DNA from: Casuarius casuarius
Taxonomy: Eukaryota; Chordata; Aves; Casuariiformes; Casuariidae
Length of the DNA stretch: 64,000 nucleotides
Assembly: GCA_003342895.1 (NCBI GenBank)
Contig: PTFA01000082.1
Span: forward strand, 186,001 to 250,000
Reading direction: 5' to 3'
The translations under genes were made by a program, and so were the position numbers. Below are positions 13,320 through 27,012 of the stretch, piece by piece. Under the pieces are notes generated by a model that was given only the letters and a program-made list of their open reading frames with translations, was not told where the DNA came from and ran no database searches. Within the stretch, counting starts at the first letter, position 1. Each line of letters opens with the position of its first letter.

Positions 13320-13985
13320 CCTAAACATTTTTCCTCTTCTCCTCTGCCCTTTGCCAAAGCAAACAAATGGGCTTGTCCCACTGTTGATGTCTATCCAAAA
13401 GGCAAGTGCCCTTGTATCAGCTTCTGATAAATGGCGATGAAGCATAGGAGACTGACGGACGGGTCCAGAAGAAGGAACAGCCATGAGGGCTGGAAAGCCA
13501 TTCTGGGTGCCTTCATTGGTAGTTCTTTCAGACTTGGGAGCAGGCTAACGCTGGACAAGACTAAGACAAGATGGGACAGGAAAAATGAGGAAGGAAAAAG
13601 TCCTTAAAATACAGCATCAACATCATATACTCTAACTGTGGCAGAAAAAATTCACTCAGTGAATTCACTCAAACTGACTGGGCAATACTCTCTGGTCCCC
13701 ACCTTGGAAAACACCTCCTTGGAGGAGGAGAATGCTCTGCAAAGTCTGAGTGTCTGAAAGGCTGCTCAGTGTCTCTGGTACCAAACTGGAGAAAAGATAT
13801 GAAAGCTCTCTTCAGCGCTGATCCAAAAATAGAGGAGACTTTCAGGGCTTCTGCAGATAGAAAAACTACATCCACAATTGTAGACAGGTTGCGTAAGAAA
13901 ACCATGGTGATCATGAAGCAGAAAAGCAAGAAAGCATTTCCATTTCTGCCTGGACCTGAGGTAGTACCATGAAGATGAAGTCCAG
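13320..13985 (-). pseudogene. Ancient MAS-related GPCR pseudogene
   Basis: No single frame spans this element, but minus-strand fragments line up in order with MAS1 and the MRGPRH-like receptor. FMVLPQVQAEME (13973-13938) matches the TM2 start FTVYVLNLAIAD. LRNLSTIVDVVFL (13896-13858) matches the TM2-TM3 region of the 10-11 kb copy, with a deletion. In another frame ISAEESFHIFSPVWYQRH (13822-13769) matches ISIERCLSIVYPIWYRCH at the end of TM3. LVLVLSSVSLL (13570-13538) fits TM5. NSGTSPFVCFGKGQRRR (13385-13335) fits the TM7/C-tail NSSINPLVYFFVGSSKKKR. Spacing between these blocks is close to that of the intact receptor. At least two frame changes and several in-frame stops exclude function. 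TM1 was not found. It has the same strand as the 10-11 kb receptor, so a tandem duplication is the simplest origin. Confidence 0.72.
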
Positions 13986-14984
13986 TCAGTTTTATTTATA
14001 TACAGTATCTACCTCCTTCAGGAATGGTCACTGTGTCTCAGCAAGTCTGTTGTGAGGAAAGGCAGGGTACTCAGCCCTGTCATCATGACTTTTCCCAGTG
14101 TGTTCTGCATTATCTCCTGTCAACAAAGGTGAAGCATCATCTTATCAGTCTGCTTTCAGACAGCTCATGGAGAATGCCAAAGGGCATTTTAAAAGTATAT
14201 AAAGAAAAATAAAATCCTACTATTACTCTTTAAAAATGAGACCATGAAACTGACCCCCCTCCCGAGATTTTAATTTTGGGATGAAATCTTCATTTTGATG
14301 CATTTGAGCTCTAAATTTTGAATGAAATAGAGCAGTCTCTTAGTCTTCTTAAATACTTCTTTGTATATTCCATTAATTAAAATGACTCAGAAAACTTTGA
14401 CTCCTTGATGGCATTAGTTTAAAATAATATACAGCCTAGTATTACAATTCTTATTTCTGTTCTTATTTGTAGGTAAAGCAGACAAGGAGGTGTTTGCTAA
14501 GACTCTTGTTTTATGCTTGTAGTTCCTACCATCCCCATGTCGTTCTTGCTGAGGCAGAATGTGAGTCTCTCGTAAGCTTCACATGCTGTTTCAGCTTCTT
14601 TCAAGAAAGTACTGTGGGCACAAAAGCAAACATTTATTTTTGCAATTGTTTAAAGCTGCTATAGTCTCCAGGGAATCACAGCAGATAGCATCTTCTTCAT
14701 CAGACAACTCTCTTACTTGCAAGACTTGCAAAATCAATCAAATGGGGCGCTAAAGCGCTCCACTGGTCTTACAGGAATGGAAAGTCCCAGACATACCCCT
14801 GAACTGGTTTAGAGTTAAACAAGCAGACTTTATTAACATCAGTGCTGCAGACACAGCAGAATCTGGAATTCCTGAGAGCATAGACTGTTCTCTCCAGAAC
14901 AGAAGAGAAAGAGAAGATACTGGAATTACTGGAGTATTTTTTTCCCCAAAACTAAAATGAGACCACTAACGTGCTGAAGTAATT

Positions 14985-15185
14985 GGGAACACAGGACTAG
15001 AAGGGAGCTTCTACTTCCTGAAGTCCAATCTCATCATAAAATCCCATATTTAAGCTGATCACACTCCCTCTTAAAGGCATTCAGGATTTTATGCCTATCC
15101 TTCTCCCAGCTTGTCTGAAAACTGTGCTCCTGTGATGATTAAATCTGTTTCCAGCCTAGATGTACTATCATATTAGAGATGACAC
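14985..15185 (-). mobile_element. Possible degraded CR1-type LINE 3' relic
   Basis: The segment beginning GGACTAGAAGGGA and followed by CCTGAAGTCCAATC resembles the reversed 3'-region consensus of sauropsid CR1 elements (GGACTGGAAGGGACCTC...GTCCA). Further right a GTTTCCAGCCTAGATGTA stretch also looks CR1-like. No target-site duplication or 8-bp terminal repeat could be shown. This is recognition from memory of a consensus and is tentative. Confidence 0.25.
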
Positions 15186-15480
15186 AATCTTGGTAGCTGG
15201 GGCAATGTGCTCTGACACTTATAGATAATGTCTGACATAAGTAACCATGTCATTTCCTAACTGAAAGAAAAAAATGTACTTCATGGGCAGTTTTCCCTCA
15301 TATATAATAGGACAAAAATATAAACCAAGATTCAAGCAAGTTTCAAGTCAGTTCCTGTTCCCAGTAAAGTTGAGAGGCAAGCTTTGCTAGAAATTTGAAT
15401 GGGAGCAGGATCAGACTGACAAGTTATGTTCTCACAATTTTATTTGAGGTTGCTTTGTGAAGAAGAAACAGACTGTCTGT

Positions 15481-15548
15481 GTATGTGTATGCATATGTGT
15501 ATGCATATGTGTATGCATATGTGTATATGTATATGTATATGTATACGT
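15481..15548. repeat. 12-bp GTGTATGCATAT microsatellite
   Basis: Three near-perfect GTGTATGCATAT units are followed by GTATAT-type repeats. The alternating purine-pyrimidine, AT-rich composition gives it strong potential to unwind or form cruciforms. Confidence 0.9.
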
Positions 15549-17008
15549 AAAGACTTCACCAAGTAAGTGGATTCTGTGAGGCCAGATCTTGTGACAACAG
15601 GCACTTGTCACTGTGAGGAGGTTAGCACCTAATTTTGGTCAGTGAGTGAGGAAAACCCTCCCATAAGCACCTCAGAAGCTATTTCTTGTCAGTGTTTACC
15701 TAATGCACCCATTACAGAAAACATGCATGGAGTCTGTCTGCTACAGCTGGAAAACAGTCTGGGGCCTGAATGCCTTTTTTCTCAGGCTCTGCTTGCTCCA
15801 CAGGATGTGGTGGCTTTGCTGAGGACTGCTCCACGGTGGAACCTCACTATGACTGAGCTTGGCTTGAGAAATGTGAACCTGCTGGTGCCTTCGCTGTTCA
15901 GGCTGCTGCAGTGATTATTATGTTGAACATACATGTTTAAAAAACATTTCTTTTGTATTGATTAATGCCAACATGCTAATTTTCAAGGCTGATATGTATC
16001 TGTGCAGCTGAAGAATTGCACACTTTCAATAGCAGCCACCAAACTCCTGGTCACAGGAACCCCTGCTAATCTAAATTGTGACTTCTTTGCAAAGCATGTG
16101 GGTTAGTGATGTCCCACTGTCTGTAGATGAGCCATGTGGGAGGAACAACAAAAGGCAAAGCTGTGGCATGTCACCACATGTCCTAGAACAAAACCCAGGG
16201 TTGGTGTCATAATTTAGTTAGGCTGGGGGACAAGCAAAAAGACTCCAAAAAGGTAAGATTTCCTCAATGCTCACTGAATCCGAAGGGTTAAGATGAAAGA
16301 GAAGGTTTTCCTTTCTGCCTAAATTAGGAAAGAGAAGAAACTTCTGAGATTCCCTGTTTTGTGTACATGTCTGTGTCCTTGAAGACCTGCACCAAATAAA
16401 GACTTCATGTAAACAATCAGACATAAATAAATCATATCTCTCAGGTAGAAGGAACGCATTGTAAGAGTGGGTGAGGGTGGCCCCCAGGAGCTGGTAGATG
16501 ATTTTGGAGTGAGTGTGTAGAAAGAAAAGAGCTTTTATTGCTGGTGGTGTTACAAGGGAATGAAGCAAGATATGATTAGGTTTCCACTGAATGTGGAGAC
16601 CTGCTGGGTAGAAATGCAATGATAGGGTGTTATGGAGAGATACTGATGATGCACAGTCTTCATATTACTTTGGCACATGCTTTTAGGGTTCTGTCTGCAC
16701 TGAAGTGAAAGACATGCCACATGACTTTTTTCTTAGAGGTGTTTTCCTTTCCATCATTCGTCTCTTTATTTTCTCAGTATCTCAAGCTTTGTCTGGCACT
16801 TCAGAGTGGTCATAACAAGGAAATTAACAGATCAAAAGAGAGATGCATGGCAAGTAGGTATGAGAGCAAGGACAGAGCAAGAAAAATCAAGAAACAGGCA
16901 AAAGGAAAAAGAGACATTCCAAAAAAACCCAACTGTGGATGTAGGAATNAGATGGAGGACAAAGGAGGCATGACAGTCATTTCAGCACTGCTCATTCTGC
17001 TCCTTTAG

Positions 17009-17054
17009 CTCAGGGCTGAATATTTGTACAGCCCAACTCAGGGCTGAATATTTG
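17009..17054. repeat. 28-bp tandem duplication
   Basis: CTCAGGGCTGAATATTTG occurs at 17009-17026 and again, identically, at 17037-17054. The intervening ten bases are not repeated a third time. Confidence 0.85.
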
Positions 17055-20000
17055 AAGCTGATGCAATGGCAGAAATACTATTTTAAGATCTGTTTGTTTT
17101 CAAATCAGCTGTCAAAGAGAAGATTTGGCAGCCCAGGCCTTAGCACAGCCCCAGGAGGGCATCTCTGGCTCCTGCATGCATCAGATTATGAAGCTATCCA
17201 AGAGCGTAACAGACTAGGGCAGAGGCCCAAAAAGGAAATGGTTCTCCTCCTTTCCCCACAAATGTTTCCAAGTCCTCATCTGAGAGAAACAGCTTGGCTT
17301 TGGAATATGAGAAAGAAATGACCCTAAAAAGGAGGGGCCACCTGTGCCTATTCCAGAAGGATTTTGACTCTTATGCAACATTTTCTATGGGAAGAAATGC
17401 TTTTCAAAGCAGAGATTCATAATTCACCTTCTGGCGCTATAGTGTCTGAGATTTCCCTCAAAGACAACAGGAATGGCTGATGTGCTTGTTACGCAAGAAT
17501 GTATTTGAGATATGTGAGGAACCAGCAAAAATATGAGTATTGTTGCTCTGGAAGATTGCGCAGGTTACTGTAGTTATGGAACGCTCTTGGCTGTGATTAG
17601 GGCAAAGAATGTATCTCCTGTTGCATTTAAATAAAGGCCTGTTCTTGGAAGCCAGAAGGTATAATTAGGCTTACTCAATCACGTTTCCACTGAGGAAGTC
17701 TGTTTCATCATTGACACAATGGGCTGAATGCTTGAAAAACCTGGCCTTGTTTTGCCTGGCACAACAGGCTTCAGGAAACCTGCACCTGTAATTTAATGAT
17801 CATCACAAGAAAGATTTGCATTTGCAAGTATGTGACCGAGAATGCCAACCTGTCGGCTGTTTCTTCCTATCTGATAAACAGAGTCACAGTGAAAATGTGA
17901 ATACTGAAGCATTAAAGCCTTGATTAAATAAAGTGCCTGAACAAATGCTGGAATTCAGGTGATGTGATTTATGCCATGTGCACATGCCATGTTGAACTGA
18001 GCTTGCCTTTTGGAAAAGTTAGTGGTTTGTATGCTGTACAAAGCCTTTGTATTCAGAGGCTCCACCCTGATCCCACCCTCAGGTACAAATACCAGCTTGC
18101 TTATGTTGTTGAGAAGATGCAAGAAACCTGTGTAAAGCTAGTTAGGTGGGATCAGGAAGCCGGTGTGCAAACACTCTATAGCTTGGGGCTCATTCCCTGT
18201 TGTCGGGCTAGCAAATTCTGTACCTTATCTTAACTTTGCCAAAACCAGATTAGTAAAAGTCCAGGGAGACTATCACAGGCAATAGGAAGAAAAGACACAT
18301 GTTTACAAGTCCTGGCCAGCACTCTCCCATATCACCTGCTCTGTCACAACAGTCATCAAACCAATGGTCATGATCTAGTAGATGCAGACTCCAACCACTC
18401 CACTGCACATGGGAGATGAACCCCATTGCCTTGTCGTCCTGACAAGGTGCTGTTTGTGGCTCTCAGGGTAACTGGCCATCACTTCCACTGCTGCCTGGGA
18501 GCTTCCCATCATGTACAGACCACCCACCGCCAGCTCACTGTGGCAGGGAGAGGGTAAGTGAGTCTCTGCCCCTGCCAGGATCATAAGCCTCTGTCCCTGC
18601 TGAGACCTCACTCACTGTTGCTGTGCTGGTGTATGATTGCTTTTAGTTCCTTCAGCACCAGCTTCAGACATTGATCCACCTGCATGAGCCCCTGTCCCAA
18701 GACAAGCCATTGCAGCAGCAAGCAGGGCAGCCAGCGGACACCAGGGATGCCTTGCAGGATCTGCACTGCCACTGGGTGGCTGCTTCATGTGTACAAGGCT
18801 CCCCCAGGGCTACCAGCCCAGAGCGCTAGTGACTTGGAGGCTGGTGACTGGTTTGAGACCATTTAGTTGCTTTGTACATTTGCATTTTAAATCTTGTTCT
18901 TGCAGTTCCGGTCTGTCCCATACTAAATCCAGTATTCTGTTCATTTGAAAAAGAGGTGGCAGTGTATTGCCCCTCAGGCCAGAGGACTCTATTTCCTGAA
19001 TCCTTCCCTGGATTCACTTGGCAGTTCTGAAGGATGACTGCTCTAAGCAGTTTCAAAAGACACTTCTGATTTTGTTCTTCAGCCATCATAACACTTCCTA
19101 GATTTTCCAATGAAAGGAGAAAACAAAGTCCATCTGGTTATTTTACTAATCTCTTTCCCTGTATTTTTTCTGACTAATATGGTTTCTGCAAGATGAGCTA
19201 TATTTTAGTCTCTTATTGATTCTTCCTCTCCATAAGCATCTCCCCCCATAAAAACCCACTCCAGAAACTAAGCCTTTGTTTGCTCAGTAGAGTGCCAAGT
19301 TAAATTTTGGCAAGATACCTGTATGTGTATGCATATTACAGGCATTATGTATTACATAGACATCTGGAGTGCTGGTATGTTCACCCTGATGGGGAAGTGC
19401 TGTATGAGTGTATGGCTGACAGCTCTTTATCCCCTTTGGTGAATCCACATCTGGAGGGGTACTAAGGGAATAGCTTTGCTAGGACATATCTTGAATCAGA
19501 GTTTGAGTTCCTTGTACTGCAGTAGATCATCTGCATGACAATGTAGGTGGAGAAAATTCAATCTGTTACAGGTATTAAATGTGCCTTGAGTCACACTTGC
19601 GTAAATGAGAATGTATATTCCTATCAATGGGAATATACACGCCTATAAACCACAACAAAGTATTATTAAAAGACTAGACCAGGAACCAGGAGAAAGAAAT
19701 ANAGGACAGTGAGGCAGAAGGAAAGGGCAGACAATATGGAGTTGCCAACCTTTTTAACCTGAAGTGCCTTGTGAGTAGTTAAAGTGCAGTCTCCTCGCTA
19801 GGGTTGATTTTTGTGTCTTTTATTGGGACTGTGTTGGTTAGGGAGCTGGCAGTAATCTGCTGGGCTACTCAGGCTCTCACCTGTACAGCCAGCTCCATCC
19901 CGCTGTGGTGTGCACAGGGGGTCATTACTGCGCACCTGGGAAATGCTCCTGAAATCCTTCCTGTGCCTGGCTCCAGCATGGTGGGTAGCACTTTTTGTGT

Positions 20001-23000
20001 GGCCAAGACTCACACAAAGATTCTGGTGTGTGACTCACAGGATATGAAAAATCATGTGCCCCTGACATGTGAAAAGAAAAAGAAAGCATTCAAAGGAAGA
20101 AAAAACACTCCTAGGAAATGTGTTGAGCAGGAAACAGAAAGTGACAATAGTTGGAACAGTTATGTGACCAAAAAATTCTGAAAAAAATTGTTTTTTTAAA
20201 CAAAAAAATCAGGTTTTATAACTGTTCAAATGAATTTGAAATTTAGTTGCTGGGAGTCCCTGTTAAGGGGATGTAGAATGCTGTAGCATCTTTAATCTCG
20301 CCACCTTATAGGAAGACTAAAGCTGAAGTTTCGGTGCATGGAAAAGAAGTGGAGTTCCTAAAACATACAGAGCTTTTCTTCTTTCATTTTCTTTATCTCC
20401 ACCTACAACACAGTTGATCGTTGTTTATTATCTAACTTCTTCTGTGTAATCAGAACTCTGCAGAGCAAATTCTGTTACCAAACCAATCTATGAATAGAAG
20501 AGGGCAAGTCAATACTGTTTCTGGAAGCAAACTGATGAAGCAACCAATTAGATGTTTGTGTTGAAGCCGTGACAAGATGTGCCACTGCCTCACTGTTGGA
20601 GCTAGAAATCTTGAACCTGGAACCCTCAAAAGAGGGCTGTTGACGTATGAGGGCTGAATCGTCACCTGGACAGAAAGAGATTTACTGACATTGACTTTCA
20701 TGGCTTTGTGATGGTTACCGCAGGTGAGGATCTTGTTCTGTTTCTGTTTCAGGTATAAAGGAGAATGTTGGAAAAGGTGGAATTTTTTTTTTTAAAAGCC
20801 AAGACTACTTGATGTTAATGGAATTAAATTCCGTTGTCACTGTGCTAGTGAGCTTAAAGTGGTAGGTACATTTCTTCTATTTTTTACAATTATATTACTG
20901 TGCTAGCTAAGCATCTGACAATCTGAAGTTATCTTCCCAGTAATTCCATGTTCCTTCCATTTTGTAGAGGAGGAACTCTGATGAGGATGAGGAAATCTGA
21001 GATGCAGTGAACACAGGTCTCATGATTTCTATTCTCGGGACCATTCTTTTATACTCTTGCTATGCTTTAAACATGTCCTTTTTCAGAAAATATAATGGCT
21101 TTTTTGATATTTTAGGATTATAGATCCACTCTAGGTATGTAGACTTGACAGAAGATATACACATTTCAATGTTATTATCCAGTAATCCTCTGGCTTCATG
21201 CAATAAGTTTACTGCATGAGCTTGTTTTGCACTTGTGTTCAAGTTGGATCGCCCTGAAAATACAAATTATCTCTGCCTCTATATTTTGTCTTGTTTGAAA
21301 AGAGATCACTATTGGAAGTAGTTTAAAAAATAAAAGAAAACTTTACTCGAAAGAAAAAGTGTGGCTACTTGAAATTCTCCATTTTAAAAGTTCAACATTT
21401 TGTGAAAAATTCTGAACTAGAAAGAAGTACTTCAGTTCTGAAATGATGCTTTGATGCTTTGTGCTCTGGTTCTTCTCTGTAGGTCAAGCTCTCAACTGGA
21501 CAGCAAGAGGAAAGGGGATCATATTACACCATCCCTTTCCATGGAGCACTGTGGGCAATGCAACCCAATAAAGGAAAAACAAGACATAACAAAACTGAAC
21601 TACAGTTTCCCTGTGGAACCACGATGTGATACCCTCAATGAAATTCTGATTTTAAAATGTTGGAATTTGAATTAATCCATGGACTTGTAGATCACTTCCA
21701 CAGTTCAGATAGAAATTCCTTTATTAAACCTCAGCATCATATGGCATTACACAGCTCTTTCAGTCTTGTCTCTATGAGGTCCACGAAAGTCTTGTAGTTT
21801 ACTGCTTATTAGCTAATTACATTTACATACAGTAGTTATATTTGGAATCATATCATTAGATGACTCGCAAAGGTGCTGCCCTGAGGAGACATAGACCCAT
21901 CTTGGCTGAGTCCAAAGAGTGTTTAGCAATGGCTGACAACATTGCCATTACATCTAGCTTGATTTTTCAATGTGCTGGTGCCTCCATACAGCATTTACCT
22001 TCTCTTTAAATTATTTTTCAATACAAGGGTTCCTCAGCAGTGTAGCTCTTGTGTGCTAGGAGCAGAGTGCAGGGAGAGAGATGGACCACCAGACTTCAGC
22101 AGGAAAATCATGAGTGTTCAGGGAAGCCAACCAAAGAGACTAAGGTTTCACAGTAACAGGTATCAACGATTTTACCTAATCACCTATTCCTGCAATGCAG
22201 AGAGCAAATAAAGAATAATGGCTGATTTCGGTGATATGTAGGAAATGCATGTGAACGATGACCTGATGACTATGTGACATAGAATAAAAACAAAAATGAA
22301 GATAAAAGAAAGAAGACAGGCAGATTAGTAAAATCAGGACAGGAAGTTATTTCAGGAAAGACTTACCAGGGCAGACACAACATATAACTTATTCTGATCA
22401 GTAACTCTGTTTCAAGAAGGGTTTGGGCATCTGTAGATGGGAACCTCCACATCAACACAGATTCAAGGACAGAGCAATGTCACCAGGGTACTGGACCCTT
22501 CTTTCATTATCTTGATCAATAATATTAAATATCTTTGTCTATTTAAGGTAACTAGACATGTTCACACCATCTTAACCTAAATAAAGTGAAAACTAAGTTT
22601 ATTTGCTACTTGGCACTCAAACTACTTCTTCCAACCTTTTATCGTGGAAAGCTCTGACTCATCTGTCACGCATCTCAGATATTTTCTAATCCTATAACTT
22701 CTGCTTGGCACAACTAATGCTAAAATGGTCTAAACTGCCTATACTGGTTACTCATACATGCCAAGCTATTGCTTGTATTCTTATCCTATTCTGTTCCCAA
22801 TAGTTATCATGCACTATCTCCTATATTATCTTACACTACAAGGCAGTGGTGGCTCTAATGCTTGGTAGCTGGTGGGAGGACTCTCAGCAGGCAGGTGCAG
22901 TGTATTTTCTGTTCTGATGTGTCATGATGCTGGGCTTGGTGCTGGCATCGGTGATCAGCCTAAGAGGAAAATAAGATTCAGAATGATTTTAACAAGGGTA

Positions 23001-24685
23001 AATTTCTGTTGAGGACTGAACACTTCTAAGTCAATAGATAAAGAAGTAAGTTATGGAGATTCTTTAAGAGGTGAACACTTTGGGTTTTAGTAAAGATGTG
23101 TATTCTTTTCTTTGCTCAATAACACCTTTTTCTTTTTTATAGTTTTTTAAATTTTATCTGATATGTTTTCCTTTTCTCAAAAGTAACCCAAAGAAAGATG
23201 GGCAATAGGAAATCTTACTCTTTTATATTAGTCTCTTACAAGTTCACAGCATTACTAATTGCTCCTCACTTTCTTCTACTCTCCCTTGGCTCCCCACCCT
23301 CCTCTGTTTTCGGAAAATCCCTGCAATTGCCCTCTGTCTGCTTCCTCACTAGCACTGCAATAGGTATTAGTTCAGATCCAGAACATCATGTGTGCTGCAC
23401 CCAGGCTAAAAAATTCTGCCACCTGATATCCTATGAATGTTGCTATACAGCTTCTGTGTCCAAGCTGGGTAATTTTGCTCTGGGTTCTAGGGTTACACAA
23501 GTGGAGTCAGCCTGTGGTTGTCCTCTCCCACTGNCAGAAGCGTGCCCAGGCAGCACTCACATAAAGCTAGAGCTGAAGTCCCGGAGCACTGCTCCTCCTG
23601 CAGTGTGGCATCAGCCCATGAGTGCTGAGCCCTGGCATGCCACCGCATGCTGTGCAGATGGGAAAAAGAAGGCGCAGCTCAATTGTGGAGCAGGAAATCT
23701 CCTAATCCTTCTGGGTTCAGATGAAAGTCAGTCCCTTTAGTTAAATGTAAACAATTCTACTAACCTGTAACAAACCTGAGCAACACTGTAATGAGCTGAA
23801 TTTCTCATTTTGCTCCCAGAGACTTCCAGAGCTCTGCAAACTATTTTGGGGGTCTGTCTACCCCTAGCTTTGTATCTGTTAAATACTCTCCTTTCATCAG
23901 CCAATTCAAAGCCGAATGTAAAATGCATGAATCATCCAAAAACTTCTCTGACAAAGAACAGAAAAGTAATCTCAGGCCTGAGGACAGCTTTGGTAAACTA
24001 GTTTAGGGATCTGTATGGGCCCAACAAAAACTATGAACTGTCCATCTCTGTCAGTAGCCACCTTACTTCTAACAACTTCACAGGATCTAGAGTACACCTA
24101 GCTTTTAGGCTCTTTTGTCACAGGCCCTAAACCCACCTTCATAAACAACATGCAGCAAGTCTTAACTGTCAAAATAAAAAAAAAGAATAATTCACCCCTA
24201 CCAACTTTAGTTCTCAAAATCTCTCTAGGCTTTTCAGGATTAAGCTGTAATCCTTGCTTTTGGAGCTTGCTATGCCATACTGTACTCATAAACACAACCA
24301 ACCCTATGATTGCCCTTAACCGCATTCTATAATTGGCCTTGTAACAACTGAGTAGCCACCAAAGAGTCTCCATCCTAATCCTGCTGACCTGACCAGATCC
24401 TGTACTTAGTTAAGTTCTTCATCTTCTGTTATCTAGAATCTTAACTGCTACCCTAACCTTACTTTAAACTACAAATGGATGACTCTTGCTGGCCTCAAAG
24501 CTAGCAAATGACATGTAATTTCACCTTGCCTTGCAGAAGCCAACAATAAATCAAGCTCTCAGGCCCATTGCCCATAAAATGCAATCCACAAGATACCACC
24601 CTCTATGGAACTGCGAGGTATGCCAGTGCTGGGATGATGGCTGATATAAGCAGGATAAATGATGTATGGCTATTTCTGTAGTGAG

Positions 24686-24712
24686 TTTGGGTTAGGGTAA
24701 CCTTAACCCTAA
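24686..24712. repeat. Short inverted telomere-like motif
   Basis: GGGTTAGGGTAA is directly followed by CCTTAACCCTAA, so the vertebrate telomere hexamer occurs once or twice in each orientation, head to head. It is only about 27 bp long and could be coincidental. Confidence 0.5.
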
Positions 24713-24840
24713 TGTTTACTGTAATCCTAATTCCTACTTTAACAATATTCTCCTATCACCTCTATTATCTCCAGAAGTAACCATAAGTCTTTCTGGCTCT
24801 TCTAGTTTCTGTGAGCCTTTAAGGATCTTCAACCCTTAGG

Positions 24841-24980
24841 ACCTCTCTGTTTGCCCCCTTTGTGCCCCAGAGCCCTCTGTTTGCTGTCTGTTGCACTCCA
24901 GAGACCTCTGTTTGGGCTCTGGTCATCTCACAATGCCTCTGTTTTCCAGTGCACCTCAGAGCACTCTGTTTGTTATTTGA
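24841..24980. repeat. Diverged 30-31 bp minisatellite, five units
   Basis: CTCTGTTT begins at 24845, 24875, 24906, 24937 and 24964, a period of 30, 31, 31 and 27 bases. Each unit also holds a CAGAG- or TGCAC-like part. The units are diverged, so the array is old. The open frame read across it on the minus strand is a product of this periodicity. Confidence 0.7.
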
Positions 24981-26148
24981 ATCCAGCTCCTCAGTCTGCA
25001 CTCTGCTGAAGTCTAAATTTGATTCCTAGCCTTTGTTGAGCTGCATAATTATAGAATTAATTTCCCTCTGTAAACATGGGGACCTACAATGTAATTGAGA
25101 ACGGTTAGTTAGGGCAGGGCACCAGGCATACAGCCCTGTAGAGCTGTTCAGGAGAAGAGGAAGAAGTGTGCTTCCAAAACTTCCAAGGTTGGACCAGAGC
25201 ATCTGACAGTTTTTACAGCAAAACTGTCCCTCAGTGAACAATGAGAAGACATGAGTGGAGAAGCAGAGAGGAAACACTGCTTTGGGGGAAGCAATATTAG
25301 GTAGCTTCAGCTGGGAAGTGGTAATGACTGAATGACCATCAGGAAAAATTGCAGTGCCTGAAGGTGTTGCCAGAACTCATCCCTTAGGGTTTTATTCCAT
25401 GGCTCATGTAAGCATATTATCAGGAGAGCTGATTCTCAGATGAACAAAGGCTCCTTTATATCCTGGCATGTTTTTACCTTTGCTAACCATATAAAAACCT
25501 CTAATTTGTTTTATAAATCCTAGGTTATTGCCTTTTTTTTAATGAATCAATCATGAGTTCTTTGGGGGTTGCCTTCTGTTTCCAGAAACTGAAGATTTAA
25601 GGCTCATAGCAAAATGGTAAAAGGGCAATACTACTAGCTCTGTACATATGGGATATTTGAAAGTGTCAGTACATTCAATTTGCATGCACTGCAAGGTTGC
25701 TCTGTCCCACCAGTTTGGTGTTCGATAGGTTAGTTTCATGGTAAATTATAGTTCATGACAATATCTTGCTGTATATTCAATTTAGGTCGAAATTAGTAGA
25801 GGGAATTATCTATCCACATTATTTGTCCACCATGTCCTACTCATTCCTAGTCCCAAGATCTGTTGGGGTTCCATGTTTTGTTATTGTAGTCTCCAGATTA
25901 ATATTGGAAGAGTAAAACTGATTCAGAAATGATCACCCCTTCTCTTGCTATCATTTGATATAAACACTCCAACAGTTAGCAGGTACAGGGTCCCGTTGTT
26001 CTCTTCTATCTTCTTGTTACTCCTGAAGTCACCCAGGATAAGCTGTTTTTGTGTTTTTATTTCTCCCCCCAAAGATCAGGTTTCACACTGCTGCTCTGGC
26101 CATGCTAATGGTGAATGATGGTGCCCCAGGGCCACTCATGAAGGAAGT

Positions 26149-26229
26149 GGTGTGTGTGTGTGTGTGTGTCTGCGTGTGTGTGTGTGTGTGTGTGTGTCTG
26201 CGTGTGTGTGTGTGTGTGTGTGTGTGTGA

Positions 26230-26274
<45 letters not shown>
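26149..26274. repeat. (TG)n / (GA)n compound microsatellite
   Basis: A TG run of about 90 bases is interrupted twice by TCTGCG (near 26169 and 26197) and once by GAG, then passes into a pure GA run and a G run. The two identical interruptions 28 bases apart point to a higher-order duplication of part of the TG tract. The His-Thr and Ser-Leu open frames read from it are artefacts. Confidence 0.97.
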
Positions 26275-26276
<2 letters not shown>

Positions 26277-27012
26277 GGGGGAAGTGCCAGAAACCATCTG
26301 GCCCTGTGATAAAGCAGAGGCAAGGACATCCCTGATTTTGGAGTGTATTTGTGTAACATACTGAGTGGGCTACGAACCAAGGTACCAGATGAATCTTGAA
26401 ATGTTTACATATTCCTACAATGACCATTCTCATTACTCATATGCACTTCTCATTTTATGGGAAAGGAACAGTCTTTTTTCTTTTTCAGAAGTAGTTTGAA
26501 ATTTTTGGTCCAATAGCTGTTGAACATAAGGTGGATTACCAACTTAAACCAACAGAAAGCAATTAGAAGTTGTTTTCATTTCACTCTGTTTCTTTCCTAA
26601 CTTTATTCTGACCCTCCCTTTGGGGTCATTTATTTCTCACGTTAGTTAGTAGCTTTTCCCATTTGGGGATTTGGTAGCTTTAGTGAAACATCTAAAGGAG
26701 AAGACCAAGAAAACTCTCTCCTTTTTTGGCTAAGAATGTTTGTTCTGCTAATATCTGAATATAAAAACAACCTAATACTTGGGGCAAGAGCAGGAGACAT
26801 CCTCAGGGGACTTTTTCAAAGAGTTTATCTGCTTCTAGGCCTGTTTGCACTTTTCAGGGGAAATTGGTTAAATTTCGAGAATAGACTTTTCCTTCACATT
26901 TCTGATTTTTCTATGGTAGAATAATCTCAAGATACAATTTTCACCAGGGGAATGTATATATGAGGCTATAACTCAAAGGATGTGTCCATTTTCTCTCCTT
27001 TGTGGATTTTTG

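Noticed and set aside
23198..23740. 180-codon plus-strand open frame
   Set aside because: It contains an ambiguous base, has no recognisable domain or codon pattern, and a frame of this length is near what chance allows in 64 kb. Not listed as a gene.
26051..26433. Open frames of His-Thr, Cys-Val and Ser-Leu repeats
   Set aside because: They are direct translations of the TG/GA microsatellite.
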